NCBI GenBank assembly: GCA_000310025.1
Contig: FN648647.1
Location: 30,859-94,858 of the forward strand
Source of the DNA: Ectocarpus siliculosus
Taxonomy: Eukaryota > Sar > Phaeophyceae > Ectocarpales > Ectocarpaceae
Direction of reading: 5' to 3'
Length of the DNA stretch: 64,000 bases
Of the stretch, positions 51,001 to 61,315 are shown piece by piece. The notes below the pieces were generated by a model, which saw only the letters and a program-made list of their open reading frames with translations, did no database searches and had not been told where the DNA came from. Made by a program: the position numbers and the translations under genes. How positions within the stretch are numbered: position 1 is the first letter of the stretch; each line of letters begins with the position of its first letter.

Positions 51001-52034
51001 CCCTTCCGTTATACCCCTTGATCACAGATCACATTACTGATTTCCGTATGCGGGATGTACCTGCTCAGCGGGGCCGTCTTCCTGGTGGCGTCTCGGTATA
51101 TGCCTGCCCTCGACTCCTCAAGCTTGAAAGGAAGCGAGGTGCGTATGGGTGACGTCGCTCTCATGCTGTTTGCATTGACGTTAGGCCAACAGGCTTATGG
51201 TGTAGCAACCGATCACTCGGTGGGCGGGCGTTTTGTTTCGGCGCTGGATCAGTTTGTTCTGCTGACCCATGTGTTCACCTTCTCCACGTATGTTAGAGCG
51301 TAGCCTTCATGCTTCCTCTGTCGAATAATACTCGCTCCCGCCTGCCTGCAGTTTTGGCGTTGGATCCAATCTGCTTTCCCGCTACTCTCCGCCCTCTCGA
51401 ATGTCGTTGTTGGTATGCTCCGTAGGCGTCGCCGTGTGCTTCCTCTGTCGACTATTGGTGGTCCCCCCCGCCTTCAGTCTTGGCACGGGGTCCATTTTCC
51501 TGTCCCGCCTCCGCCTCTGTTGTTGTCATATATGTAGCATGTTACAGCGTCGCCCTTTGCTTCCTCTGTCGACTATTGGTAGTCCCTCCATGTCGCAGTC
51601 TTGGTGCTGGGTCCGTTATGCTTACCCGTCTCCCCTCTGTTGTAATTTGACTATGATACAGCGTCGCCCTCGTGCTTCCCCTGTCGACGAGTATCCATCC
51701 CGCCTTGCGGTCTTGGCCCTGGATCCGTTCTTCTTACCCGACGCCCCACCCTCTCTCTATGGATGATGGTGTAGTTGTTGTTGTTGTTGTTGTTGTTGTC
51801 GCAGCGGCCACATTGGCAGTCCCCCGCGCGGGTCCCTGCTGACTTTGGCGCTGGGTCCGTTACGCTTACCCGACCTCCCCACCCTCTTTTCTGTTGTCGT
51901 TGTTGTTGTGGCAGAGGCAACCGCTCCTGGACACGCGGCAAGACGAGTTCGAGACAGACGACGAGGTTAAGACGGCCAACCGCCGGGGCAACGCGGCCGC
52001 CCGCAGGACCAACAGCAATCGGGAGACGTTCTAG
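42018..52034 (+). CDS. Major facilitator superfamily transporter, Spinster-like (complete, 12 exons)
   Basis: Exons 42018-42087, 42433-42509, 44813-44899, 45848-46075, 46542-46828, 48080-48216, 48733-48808, 49298-49431, 50037-50106, 50594-50702, 51028-51138 and 51915-52034 join without a phase error to 501 residues plus stop. The start follows caccATGG and gives MDKPLTVTTNYARYVLFVLL, the first membrane helix. The MFS loop 2-3 signature is GRAADLYNRK (residues 86-95). Helix 4 has the conserved Arg (LLLSRILLGIGES), then SMPASYSLIADYFP and GVYVGGGLSS, a combination typical of Spinster/sugar-phosphate-like carriers. A hydrophilic central loop (about 209-252) precedes the second half (NPLIVLLIFGGMVRFMAGY, SVGGALSSYAGGYAADR, GVGIGYYSFFTTIAGSF, VCGMYLLSGAVFLVAS). 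Members move lysolipids, sphingolipids or related solutes, often at endolysosomal membranes; the substrate here is unknown. Several introns contain minisatellites and one holds a LINE fragment. Confidence 0.9.
43921..43949. repeat. (CAG)n microsatellite
   Basis: About nine CAG triplets lie inside the second intron of the transporter gene. Confidence 0.85.
44895..45010. repeat. Two-copy direct repeat at a splice donor
   Basis: The block acg.aagacacgcacacac followed by a gttgcaga..accagcgtaa segment occurs twice, about 60 bases apart. The first copy starts at the donor of the transporter exon ending at 44899. Confidence 0.65.
45058..45265. repeat. Minisatellite, about six copies of a ~35-38 bp unit
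   Basis: The unit is approximately cacttgaggtgttagaatgc followed by aagaggtttatca. Copies vary by substitutions and small indels. The array lies in the third intron of the transporter gene. Confidence 0.8.
47963..48049 (+). mobile_element. 5'-truncated LINE 3'-end copy with poly-C tail
   Basis: It reads cgtgctccgtcccggctttg, then gagg, tcaatggtctaatgactacg, gcatgcacgactatgagta and at least 15 C. It is homologous to the LINE terminus at 62412. The insertion is in sense in the transporter intron, and the C tract ends about 30 bases upstream of the acceptor of the exon starting at 48080. Confidence 0.75.
49665..49990. repeat. Minisatellite, about five copies of a ~60 bp unit
   Basis: The unit contains cgatttgactgaccc, acattctcctaaaccgg and ttccgcgtggtctcatccc. 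Copies are diverged and one is shortened. It lies in the transporter intron before the exon starting at 50037. Confidence 0.8.
51299..51900. repeat. Minisatellite, four to five copies of a ~120 bp unit
   Basis: The recurring core is cgtcgcc..tgcttcctctg, tcgactattggt, a tcttgg.gctgggtccgtt segment and cccgcctcc. Copies start near 51299, 51424, 51548 and 51661, and a degenerate one lies near 51800. A (TTG)n run at about 51776-51800 interrupts the array. It fills most of the last transporter intron. Confidence 0.75.
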
Positions 52035-53439
52035 GCTGCTGCTGCCGTGTGGGAGATACACGGAGCCCACACACAATTAATCTTATTCTTCGTCGAAACG
52101 GGAGTGGTGTGACTCTAAAGTGTGTCTCTTTATCTTTTTTGCTTTTTCGTGGTGTCTTTGCCACCCCGTGTTGACAGGTATGCATATCGTTTTTGCTGCG
52201 TTATCGTGTAGTTGCCACCCCCGTGGGTATGGTTGCTCACGGAGAGATTGTGCCTCAGTTCTTCGTCACGACCGGTGTGTAACCGCGGGTGGGGATGCTT
52301 TTGTCTGCCCTGAGGGGCACTGTCTGTGTCCGTGAGGACTTGATTTATATGCCCTAGGGGTGCCTTTCTGCCTTGAACATGGCGATCTGTGTGATGACTT
52401 GATTTATATGGTATGCCCTGCACTTCTGGGAAAACACCCCCGTTAGGGGCGAAACGGGTTGGTCGAGGCTGAGTCCCTCTTTTTGGCACGTAAACAAACG
52501 GAGCTGGACCAGAAGCCCGATGTTTTTGCAGTCGTTCGTTATTCTGTGTTCCCCCTCGAGGTCTTTTCCGTGGCTATTTTGTTTTGGCTTGTTTCTTTCG
52601 TCGGCGACATGCAGATTACCCCCACAATACGGAAAGTGACAGGTGTGGTTTCGAAACCGAACGGCTTGGCTTGCTTTTTGTACTTTTGTTTTTCGAGGTC
52701 TTCCAACCCTTCTCGATCAACCGAACCAATGGTTTTGAGACGAATCAATCGCCTTGGATCGATTTTTTTGGGCCCGATACAGGGTTGTGTGGGGGCGGGA
52801 AGAGCTTTATTTTAACCACCGGTCCCGATCACATCCGTACATACATGCAGGTGTGGTGTCATGAAGAAATATAAATGTCCTTCCGTTGCAATTATACGCC
52901 AGCACGTGGGAGACGCGGATAGGAGGCGGTGGGTCCTCAGAAGTTTCTCAGAATGTTCCTTGCTCCGTCACTGTTTTGTGCGTCGTGGCGGCGGCATAAT
53001 ATGTAGGGGACTACGCTGTTGGGGGCGGGCGAGGCATTAGTTGTTCACAGGTATCGGCGGTGGCCGCGGGACGTGAGGGAGGCAACGACGGTAATGTACA
53101 AGGTGCCGTGAAATGAGGTGCAGACCATTGTTAACGTGCGGTGTATGTATACGGGTGGAGTAATTTATGGTTTGGCAGTATCTTGTTTTGTGCACAAACT
53201 GCATGCCTGTAGCACACCCTTTCGCGCAGGGGCGCAGGGGGACGCCCTCATGATGTCCCGTTATCTTGGGCATGGGAGAAGTATGCGAACCATGGGAGTA
53301 TCGAAAAAACGGCGCAACTACACCGTGAAACTGTAGGAGGAATGATTTGCGACCATGCTCGCTGTCGGGGTGATGTGCAGTGCACCCCTCCAGGGCTATT
53401 ACTACAAGTTCTACAGTTTAAGCCCTCTCACCGTATGTA

Positions 53440-53585
53440 GGAACCTCTACTGCTGTAGTTTTGGTCGAGGCAGGGGTTCGTAGGGTCATGCTACGAATGG
53501 CTGCTATATATATAGGTTTTCTGTCTAGGGTTTCTCAACCGGGCTCACAAATGGTGCTGAAGACTGAGTTTTTCCAGCCTTGATT
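53440..53585. repeat. Dispersed repeat (family C), copy 2
   Basis: The reverse complement of 28820-28978 is recognisable through gttttggtcgaggc, gctacgaatggc, gctatatatata and aaccgggctcac. Similarity is patchy with indels. Confidence 0.5.
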
Positions 53586-55343
53586 TCATGACTGACTGCT
53601 AAAGGTCAAATGCCAGCGCTAACTGCCATGCATGGCGCTGCGAAGGCCGTGATGCTTTACCACCACCCTCTAATTTTAATTTTTTATAGTTCTTCAAGAT
53701 GTCCAACCTTCTTGCGAGAGGTGACAAAACATGGCACACACCACCAGCAGCTACAATAAATAATAGTTAATAGTTGTGACGATTCACAGGCAGCCGTGAG
53801 TGGCAGCAAGTGACATTTTACAGGTGCTTCTTCCAGCTACTAACTGTACATACACCAGTACACGTAACTAAAGGTACTGCTTCACTGAAGCAACATGCAT
53901 GCGCAGCAGTGTACTAAAATAAACGAAACGCCTACGGTACCTCTGAATGAAGTATTGGAAATCAATTCAACATGATGGTCCGATCTGGAGAGTATGTGTG
54001 TGTGAGGGGTATGGGACCCTGACCAACTTCCCTGATAGCATGCTTTATCCAACAAGCTGGCGCGGTACTTGACCGACGGATCTCGATGATAGAAAGATCA
54101 TTTGTTTGTAAAATCGCAGACCGCTACAATACTATTTGTAGTCTGCCGTGTATCACAAAAAGGGCTACAACCCAGGCACTAACATTGTACACAAACAATC
54201 GACCGCGACGGACGGTTAATTTGCATGATGGCAGTAGTAGTTTCGTATTGACTGACTGGTGGTGGACGACTGGTGTTTAGACTTTGGAAAACTGAGAACA
54301 TAGTATGATACATCATCGCATGCAGAGGCTACCAATACAATATATCGTAGAAAATATTGGTAGCCTACGCTGACGCTATCGCTGTATGCTGCTTGGGATA
54401 TCATCGTAGAAAGTATCGGCAAGCCTATGCTGACGCTCCGACTTCATTGCTAATCTATCTTTTAGACTCTACAGTAAACGCTTTTTTTCTGTAGATCGAG
54501 ACAAGATTTGATACTCGATCGAAGCCCACTATCTGCCGGAGTATGTTGTACCAGGTATGTATGTTGTTGTTGGAGGTCCCAAGTGCGGGGCCCCAAGAAA
54601 AGTGCACCCGCGCACCTCCTCACCCGGCGTGGCCTTGTCCACACCAACCCGCACCGTCAGAGCCAGCAGGGCCGACGAGTAGGCAGCCTGTTTCACAGAC
54701 AGACGTATAAGCATGTGAGTAAGGGGCTGTATATATTTTCGCGTAAAACGTTGCGTGTTGACGGTTATTACGCGGTTTCACAGTTCACACCCTCTGGCAT
54801 TCCTTCTCGTTTCTTTTCCACCGAAAGTCGTACCGCCGGAATGTAGTGGTGAGTTTGCGACGAAGCAGAGAAGCACATCATTGCATCGTTGAAACTAGAG
54901 GGTCTGTGGCGTAAGCCCCGTGCGGACCTTTGATGCTGTTGTACACCGCTGGGTTGAAGCAGTTGTTTCGTTTGGCCGTGTCCCCGAATGTCTACGCTGT
55001 TGTTACGCTTTTTTTCTGATGATCGTCCGGCCGGATGGTACTACTTTTGTTCTTTCCCCCCTCGTACCATACACGAGGCAGCCAACAACAGCACTAGCCA
55101 GGGCGCGTAGGTGTAACCACCTTGGAGAGAGAGCGCGCAGACAAGTGCAGAGATTAGCAGTGAACGATATGACATGCACGCGGCGACCCCGGTGAAGGTC
55201 GGCGCGTGCCCTGGCAAGTCGGTTTCTTTGCCCCGGTCCTGTTGCTCTGTTGTCCGTTGTTGTTTTGCTCAGCGTGTGTGAATGATTGAATGATCGGAGA
55301 GGGAGATCAATGACCCGACAAACCGGTTGTCCCCGTCACGCAG

Positions 55344-55420
55344 TGTTAAGATGCACAGCATATCCACTATGCTACAAGTCAGCGCTGACTTGGTGGATAT
55401 ATATGCTGTGCATCTTAACA
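55344..55420. repeat. Imperfect palindrome, sister of the one at 55601
   Basis: The left arm is nearly that of the 55601 palindrome (tgttaagatgcacagcatat...aagtcagc), and the right arm differs by a small deletion and substitutions. The right flank (aaaagtacaaccaaccgggg) is the inverse of the left flank of the 55601 unit, so the two units form a larger inverted arrangement. Confidence 0.85.
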
Positions 55421-55600
55421 AAAGTACAACCAACCGGGGTCCTTCAGCCTGTTGGAGCTGTTGGACCTCGGTAAAACCCAGGGTTGTAATCCCTGTAACC
55501 AGCGCTGCCCCCATGCGGTTCATCGACTCACAGGGCGGGAATATGTGTCTTCACTTGGACGACTGGAATGTATACCGTATTCGAACCCCGGTTGTACTTT

Positions 55601-55680
55601 TGTTAAGATGCACAGGATATCCACTATGCTACAAGTCAGCGCTGACTTGTAGCATAGTGGATATCCTGTGCATCTTAACA
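55601..55680. repeat. Perfect 80-bp palindrome
   Basis: The arm tgttaagatgcacaggatat + ccactatgctacaagtcagc is followed without spacer by its exact reverse complement, with the centre between 55640 and 55641. An RNA from it would fold into a 40-bp hairpin with essentially no loop. On the minus strand, a tRNA box A-like tagcatagtgg is followed about 33 bases later by a box B-like ggttcgaatac outside the palindrome. Confidence 0.95.
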
Positions 55681-56084
55681 CGCAGATCATCCATACATCG
55701 CGCCCGACGCATCGATTTGTGCCGTTTCTTTTATGTACTAGATCTTACAGCAGCTAAGCTGCTACTGGACCATCCTCCGCAACACTCTCCGTGCTCTCGG
55801 TGGCCCGTACCCACGAAAAAGGTAGCCAAAAAAAATGCGGGGGAACTGAAGACTATTTGTCATAACACTGCTGTTCAAGACCCTACTTACCGTGTGCGGG
55901 GAGACGTCGATAAATGAACATGTTTAGCGGATTACTATGCATACAATGTAGATAGGGCAGGGTAATGAGCCGCGGGGTAGCCGACTCAATACCTTGCAGT
56001 AGTCTGTGTGTCTGCGATGCTTTCGATCATTCATTTTGAAAATAGGCTCCTGGAACAAACGGCCGGTCGTTGACGTGGTCATAC

Positions 56085-56278
56085 GGTAGTACCGCAGGTG
56101 ACGCAGCCCCTGGACCACAAAGAGTGGCGGTGCCGATAATGGTGATGCGGGGACCGTCTCGTCGAGATTTCCGCCAAGGTCTCGCTGGGTTTACGCATCC
56201 TCTTCGACGTGGAGTACTCGAGCCTTTAAAATTTATACAAGGGGTGTGGTATCTTATGTCACCTACGGTAGACGTCAT
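56085..56278. repeat. Short inverted-repeat element (family A, MITE-like)
   Basis: The right end is ggggtgtggtatcttatgtc then acctacggta. The left end (gtagtaccgcaggtgacgca) is a weaker inverted match. The interior differs from the other copies. Confidence 0.5.
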
Positions 56279-56499
56279 ACCAAATACATCCGTTCCCGCA
56301 CCGATTTGGGTGTTGGTGGTTTCTGTGCACAGAGTCACGCAGCAGCAATTGAAAAACTATTCTCCGCGAGCTGTGTTTATGCAACGTCTTGTGTGGCGAC
56401 CGATAGAGGACTCGGGACCGTAGGACCCAAGGAAGCTGAGGTGGCGAGAGTCGGCAAAACGCATGCATGCGAGAAAATAGCAGTGGCCAAAATCAGACA

Positions 56500-56690
56500 A
56501 ATCGGGTACACCCGGTCCAACCACGGCCATAATCGGGTACCCCTACATGACGCTGCTGGGAGCGATCGCATGACACCATCTGATTGGCCGATGCCCACCC
56601 CTCCCCGACCTTGACCGTCTTTCCGCCGGGTGTGCACCCGATCTGGCTTCTCGCCCCCTGGGTACCCGATTTTTCTTTCCCCTACCCGAA
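56500..56690. repeat. Dispersed repeat (family B), copy 2
   Basis: Shared with 40640-40830: aatcgggtac, gcatgacaccatctgattgg and ccttgaccgtctttc in order. It also contains several gggtac words. Confidence 0.6.
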
Positions 56691-56962
56691 ATTAGCTAGG
56701 CTGTTCGGCTAAAACCCATGCACCCTCACGACTCCCGGCGAGATCCATAGCTCCCAGGGCCGACGGAGCTTTTTTTTCTTGGTGGCTACAATGTGCCCAC
56801 CCGGAGATGCGCTATGCCTCACGGACTTTTTGGCCAACGTTATTTCGCCGTCGCCGTATCGCTGTCTCTGCGGTTTGTCTCTCCTCTGCTCGTTGCTTAG
56901 TAACACCAACATGACGGTTTTCAGCATTTGGAAGAAGACGCTCGCTCGACTTCGGCCCTCGG

Positions 56963-59900
56963 ATGATCACCTCGGAGAGAATCCCCTTCGGGTCCAGAAG
57001 GAGGCACAAAAGCGTTATCAGGAACAACAGCAACGGCGGCGAGAGCATCTTTGTGTTTGTAATGAGCATGTCCGTATGGAGTGCTGGCTTAGAGTCTGTG
57101 ATGGCCGGGGCGGGGGCGGGGGTCAAACGCAATGTGGAAGTCAAGTTCGACCCATCCGCTAGCATCAGTAGTGCAGCAATAAGACAGGTGGTGGTCATTC
57201 CGCCAGGGCACAGCCATTGGTTCGAGATTCCCCGTGTAGCTGGCGGAAGCTTTTTCAGCCGCAAAGCGATGGTGGTTATTGCCTCGGAAGGGGAAGACCC
57301 CAAGATGCAGTTGCAGGCCGTGGTCCATCTCCGCAGCTCCACGCTATTAACGGTATCTCTGGGCCCCTCATCTCGTACGCGAGGGAGGGTGGTTGTTGAC
57401 ACGCTCACTAGGGAGAATCTTATCTCCCACGACAAGGCCAACGAGCAGCACAGTTCGCCACAGGCGGACAGGAGTGATACCGAGACTGCTCCGGCATCTA
57501 CCTGCGACACTGCGTCGAACGGAGAATCATCTCCTTTTGATTTTGTTGAGGTCGGCAGTGAAGATGGTGGGATTCTTTCCCAAATTATGCGCGTTATCCA
57601 GACGAATCTGTCTGCGTCAGCCGCATTTCCGAAAGAGGCAAACACGGCATCGACGACCTGTGACGGCAGTAATTTGAAGGTATTGTTCATGTTCTGTTGG
57701 ACCATGGTATCAATGACAAGTTGCGGTCGGCAAGATGGGGCACTCGCTCCTAACGCATCTAAGAACGGGCAGCATGCGGTGCCAAATAAGCACATTACTT
57801 GCATCCAACTCGTGCTGTTACACAGCAGCAGTTCTGAACACTAACCATCGTCGCGTTTGCCGATGCTAATTTTTTGGTGGCGAGGAAAGATCAAGAAGCG
57901 AACCCTTGCGTCGAAAGCAGCAAAGCGCCGGAGGAGACCATCATCGAAGAGAATACCACCGCGCCACCTTCATGCCACCACATGTGGTTGCGATCCCGCG
58001 GCGACGATACTAACCCAGGGGCACGGATGGTGGCTGGTGGTACTCGACTCGCGATGCACTCAGTTAGGACGCGTACCGCGCACTTGCGGCCTGACGGCAA
58101 TTTAGGTGATGTTCCATGCTAGGAATTTCTGCACTTCTCACCCGAAGTACTTAGATGACCGCCTGAAATAAGTTTTTTCCAAGATGAGGCCACGCTAGAA
58201 TTTGCTGCTTGTCATCCACCTGCCGCGCAGGGCACGACGTCTCATGCCAAAGATGGCGGGATAAGTACGGTCAAGTCGAGGTTGTGGTGGCTCCGCAGGA
58301 CGGAAAGCACGTGGAAAACGTGCGACTACTGGACAACGTGTACATGGAAGAACTGTCGCACAGGTGAATAACCAATGCTGTCATCCACATGACACCGTAT
58401 TTTACATGTATTTCAGTTCGAGGAAAGCCGTAGTGTCTCTTCGATTTACCCTGGAGGGTAAAATGTGCTTCTGTTGGTCGCTTATCCCAGGGTGGACTCA
58501 AGAGGGGGGTGGCGGGTAGGGTATTGAACTTCTTTTGTAACCGTACCTGAGGCCAGCTTTGTCATGTTCAATTGGTTTGGGGGGCAGGGTTGAAGTAGAT
58601 GGGGACGAAGTCTGATTTGTTCACGGCAGTGATAGTTGAAGGCCCCACGACACCTCTCGATGCTTGGAAACGATCTTGTCTGTACCATGATTTACGATAA
58701 TCACACCATCCTATCATTACCGCCCTTTGAGCTACCCCGAATTACAATTTGGAGTGCATTCTGGAACATGAACTTGCCACAAATGAAAGAGGTTGTTCAG
58801 GTATGCCCGTGTGGCAAACCAAAGCAAAGGAGAGAGGGAGCGCGAGTTGAACACAGATGAAGAACATAAATATTGCATACTATAGGCGAAAGACGAGGCC
58901 CCAGTGGAGGAGACAAGAAACACATGTTGTCACATGGCCGAGCTTAGCACCATAGAAAATGGCGAGATAGCAATCGCTAGAAAATTGGTTGGGTGGGAAT
59001 GAGATAAAGAAGGTTGTGGGCGCAAAATCGAATAGAACATCCACATGTTGGTGGTGCCTCCGAGTGGTAGAAACGGCGCCCCATCTCGAAAGTGGCATGA
59101 TGCAACAAATGGGTAACCCCCCCCGGGCGTCACATACAGTGGTTGCGACGGCGCTCTCTCGCCCGCCTAGCCGGGCGGGGGCAGATTGTGCAGAATACGA
59201 TGACTTTGTGGGCTCCGGAACATCCAAGCGGACTTGTGATTAACTGTGTTTTGGTTGGATCGAAACTCAAGTCCTTTCCAGCTTTTCTGGCGGTTGTTCG
59301 GAGGGCCTCCAGTGGTTGGCGGTGATGGCGGAAAGACTGTTTCTCGTTATGCGCTTGACCTAGGTTGTGCCCTTGTAATTTCCTTCCTATCCCCCCTTGT
59401 TCCCGTGCTCATAAGAGAGGAGAGCGGGACGTGCCTGATCGACCCGGTCATCTCAGGGCCAAGTGGGGTTGCTTTCGCTTCAGGAACAGCATCTGTTCGC
59501 TACTTCGTTTCAACATACGACGTGCTGGTCCAGACGAACGGCGACAAAGGGGGAAGAACGGGCATGCAAAGATACATTGGTGAAACGTATTTCCCAGTGG
59601 TGAAAGGCGATGGACCTCACGATCGTTGGGAAGCGGACGGCGACTTTGCGGTGCGAAAGCCAACCACCTTACTGTCCAAAACAAATGTGTCTTAACGTGC
59701 AGCGATTTGGCCTTGTGTGTACACCATTTATGCTCATCAACCTTGTCGCTTATCGCTTTGCACTGCCCACAGTTCGGCTGGTCTGTAAGGTACCTGGAGG
59801 ATGACTACTATATGTTGTCGCCTGCGTTCAGGTGATTTGGAAAGGCGAAGAGCTCTGGCTGGAAACTGAGCTCCGGCACTTTAGCAGCCTCGGCGTGGCC

Positions 59901-61315
59901 TTCAAAAAAGCGTGGAGACGTTTGTTCGGACGTGAGGACGACGCGCTTTCAAGTGGTCCAGTCTCTCTTACCCCCCTTCGCACGCCGTTTGGCAGTACTC
60001 CTATGCCAAAGGGCTACATCAAGGTCTCCAACTACTCGGACGTGAGTAATAGAAGAGTGTTCGATGTTGCAGCTGGCACCGCGCGACTATCATGTTGGTT
60101 GATTTCTGGCGGGATGGCTGGATCTTGTCGTTGTACGACACCTTCTCCCATCCGTGCAGTATGGCCGCCCGCACGTTCTCCCATGTTGCTTATTGGCCCC
60201 GTTGCCTGTTCGTCGGTGCTGGTCCAGGTGTGTGTTCGTGCTGTTCTTGCCGCAGAAATAACCACAACAAGTGACGCGACTACGGGCATTGCTGGGAACG
60301 TAGGTGTAGGAGCTTTCGGAGTCGACGCCTCGTTGGGTGCCGAGGTGGAGAACAGCAGGAGCAGGACATTTCAGGTAAGAGGTGACATCCGTTCTGCAGG
60401 CTACTTTGTGTCGTTTCCCGCCGCTTCTAGTCCTCCATCGAACTTATGCGCTTTTCGGGTTCCGTTAACTCTCTTGTTTACCGCCCCGTACTTGCAGCCG
60501 ACGTCCGTGTTCGGAACACCCTCTGCCAGCCAGGTCTTGGCTAAGACAAGTGGTTTCCATCGGCTGCCGGGGGATTCTCAGGTACACCTGGTGTTCTTCG
60601 CTGTTTTTGCTGCGTTTAGTTGGCTGAAACGTACCGGACTTCGTGCATGCGGTTGTTCCCTATGGTGAGCCAACCACCAATGGCATTAACGCAAGAGTGA
60701 AGAAAGCTTGCCCCCTCTTTTCTACGCAATCATTTGTGTCATGCCGATTTTAACGTGTTATTGGTTTGCCGTCATCGAAAGCCGCACGAGATCGGGCGAG
60801 CGCGAACGTGTTTCTATTTTAGATAGTTGATAGGTCTCTGTCTGGGGGCTATGTTTCGTTCCTTGACACCTGCCGTCTACCTCCATGCTACGAATCACTA
60901 GAGATGGTTCTGTCTAAGTGGTCATTTCTTCACGGGTTCGTCTGCGTGCATGCAGTCTGCTCGCTTCCTGTGGTGCACCGTCTCGATGGCATTCACCCCA
61001 GAGGACCTACCGATGGACGACATCGGGCCGGAACCCGTGTCGACAAAGGTGCTCGCAAGGCATGGGTACTCGAAAGTCGGCGGACATGCCTCCCCCGCCT
61101 ACTTCCAGAAGAAGGCGGGGGGTACGAGACACGAGACCTTGTTTGTCGTTCGAGTGTGGGACAATGCACCCATTGCTGCGGGTGATGCGAAGACGATATC
61201 CCAGGAGTTGTTTTCGCAGGGGTGCCTATGGGATGCTTCCGTCCCCAGCAAAGATGACGTTGAAAGAAGACTTCACTCGTATTTGAATAGACACTCCCAA
61301 GCACAGTTTGCCTAG
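56963..61315 (+). CDS. Unrecognised multi-exon gene; possible distant VPS13/VPS62-type lipid-transfer protein
   Basis: The best supported part is the 3' end: exons 59832-60041, 60228-60374, 60498-60581 and 60956-61315 (stop 61313-61315) all join in phase 0. Upstream exons are about 56963-57679 (start unclear), about 57878-58109 and about 58231-58361 (the last pair phase-consistent). Likely exons also lie near 58640-58800, 59180-59320, 59400-59560 and 59700-59789, but their joins were not resolved. Visible pieces include VVIPPGHSHWFEIPRVAGG, GQVEVVVAPQDGKHVENV, TLWAPEHPSGLVINCVLVGS, VCTPFMLINLVAYRFALP and GYIKVSNYSD. The TLWAPEHPSG piece recalls the W-x-P-x-x-P-x-G segment repeated in VPS13/VPS62 proteins. 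This is a weak, single-motif hint and no function is asserted. An open frame on the minus strand (57804-56812) overlaps the first exon and is judged a shadow. A LINE fragment at 59047 lies inside. Confidence 0.5.
59047..59122 (+). mobile_element. 5'-truncated LINE 3'-end copy with poly-C tail
   Basis: It reads ttggtggtgcctccgagtgg, agaaacggcgccccatctcg, aaagtgg and, after a deletion of the gtcaatggtc block, gcaacaaatgggtaa and eight C. It matches the LINE 3' end around 62412-62530 in order. It is in sense relative to the host gene and lies in a probable intron. Confidence 0.6.

Larger units (their letters stand above)
52035..56962. other. Gene-poor stretch rich in repeats
   Basis: No exon with domain or splice support was found. 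It contains a family C repeat (53440-53585), the two palindromic units at 55344-55680, a family A element (56085-56278) and a family B repeat (56500-56690). The end of the stretch should hold the promoter or early exons of the next gene. Confidence 0.5.

Noticed and set aside
56812-57804. 330-codon open frame on the minus strand
   Set aside because: It overlaps the plus-strand exon whose continuation has good splice signals and coherent phases. The minus frame shows no domain and is a codon-bias shadow.
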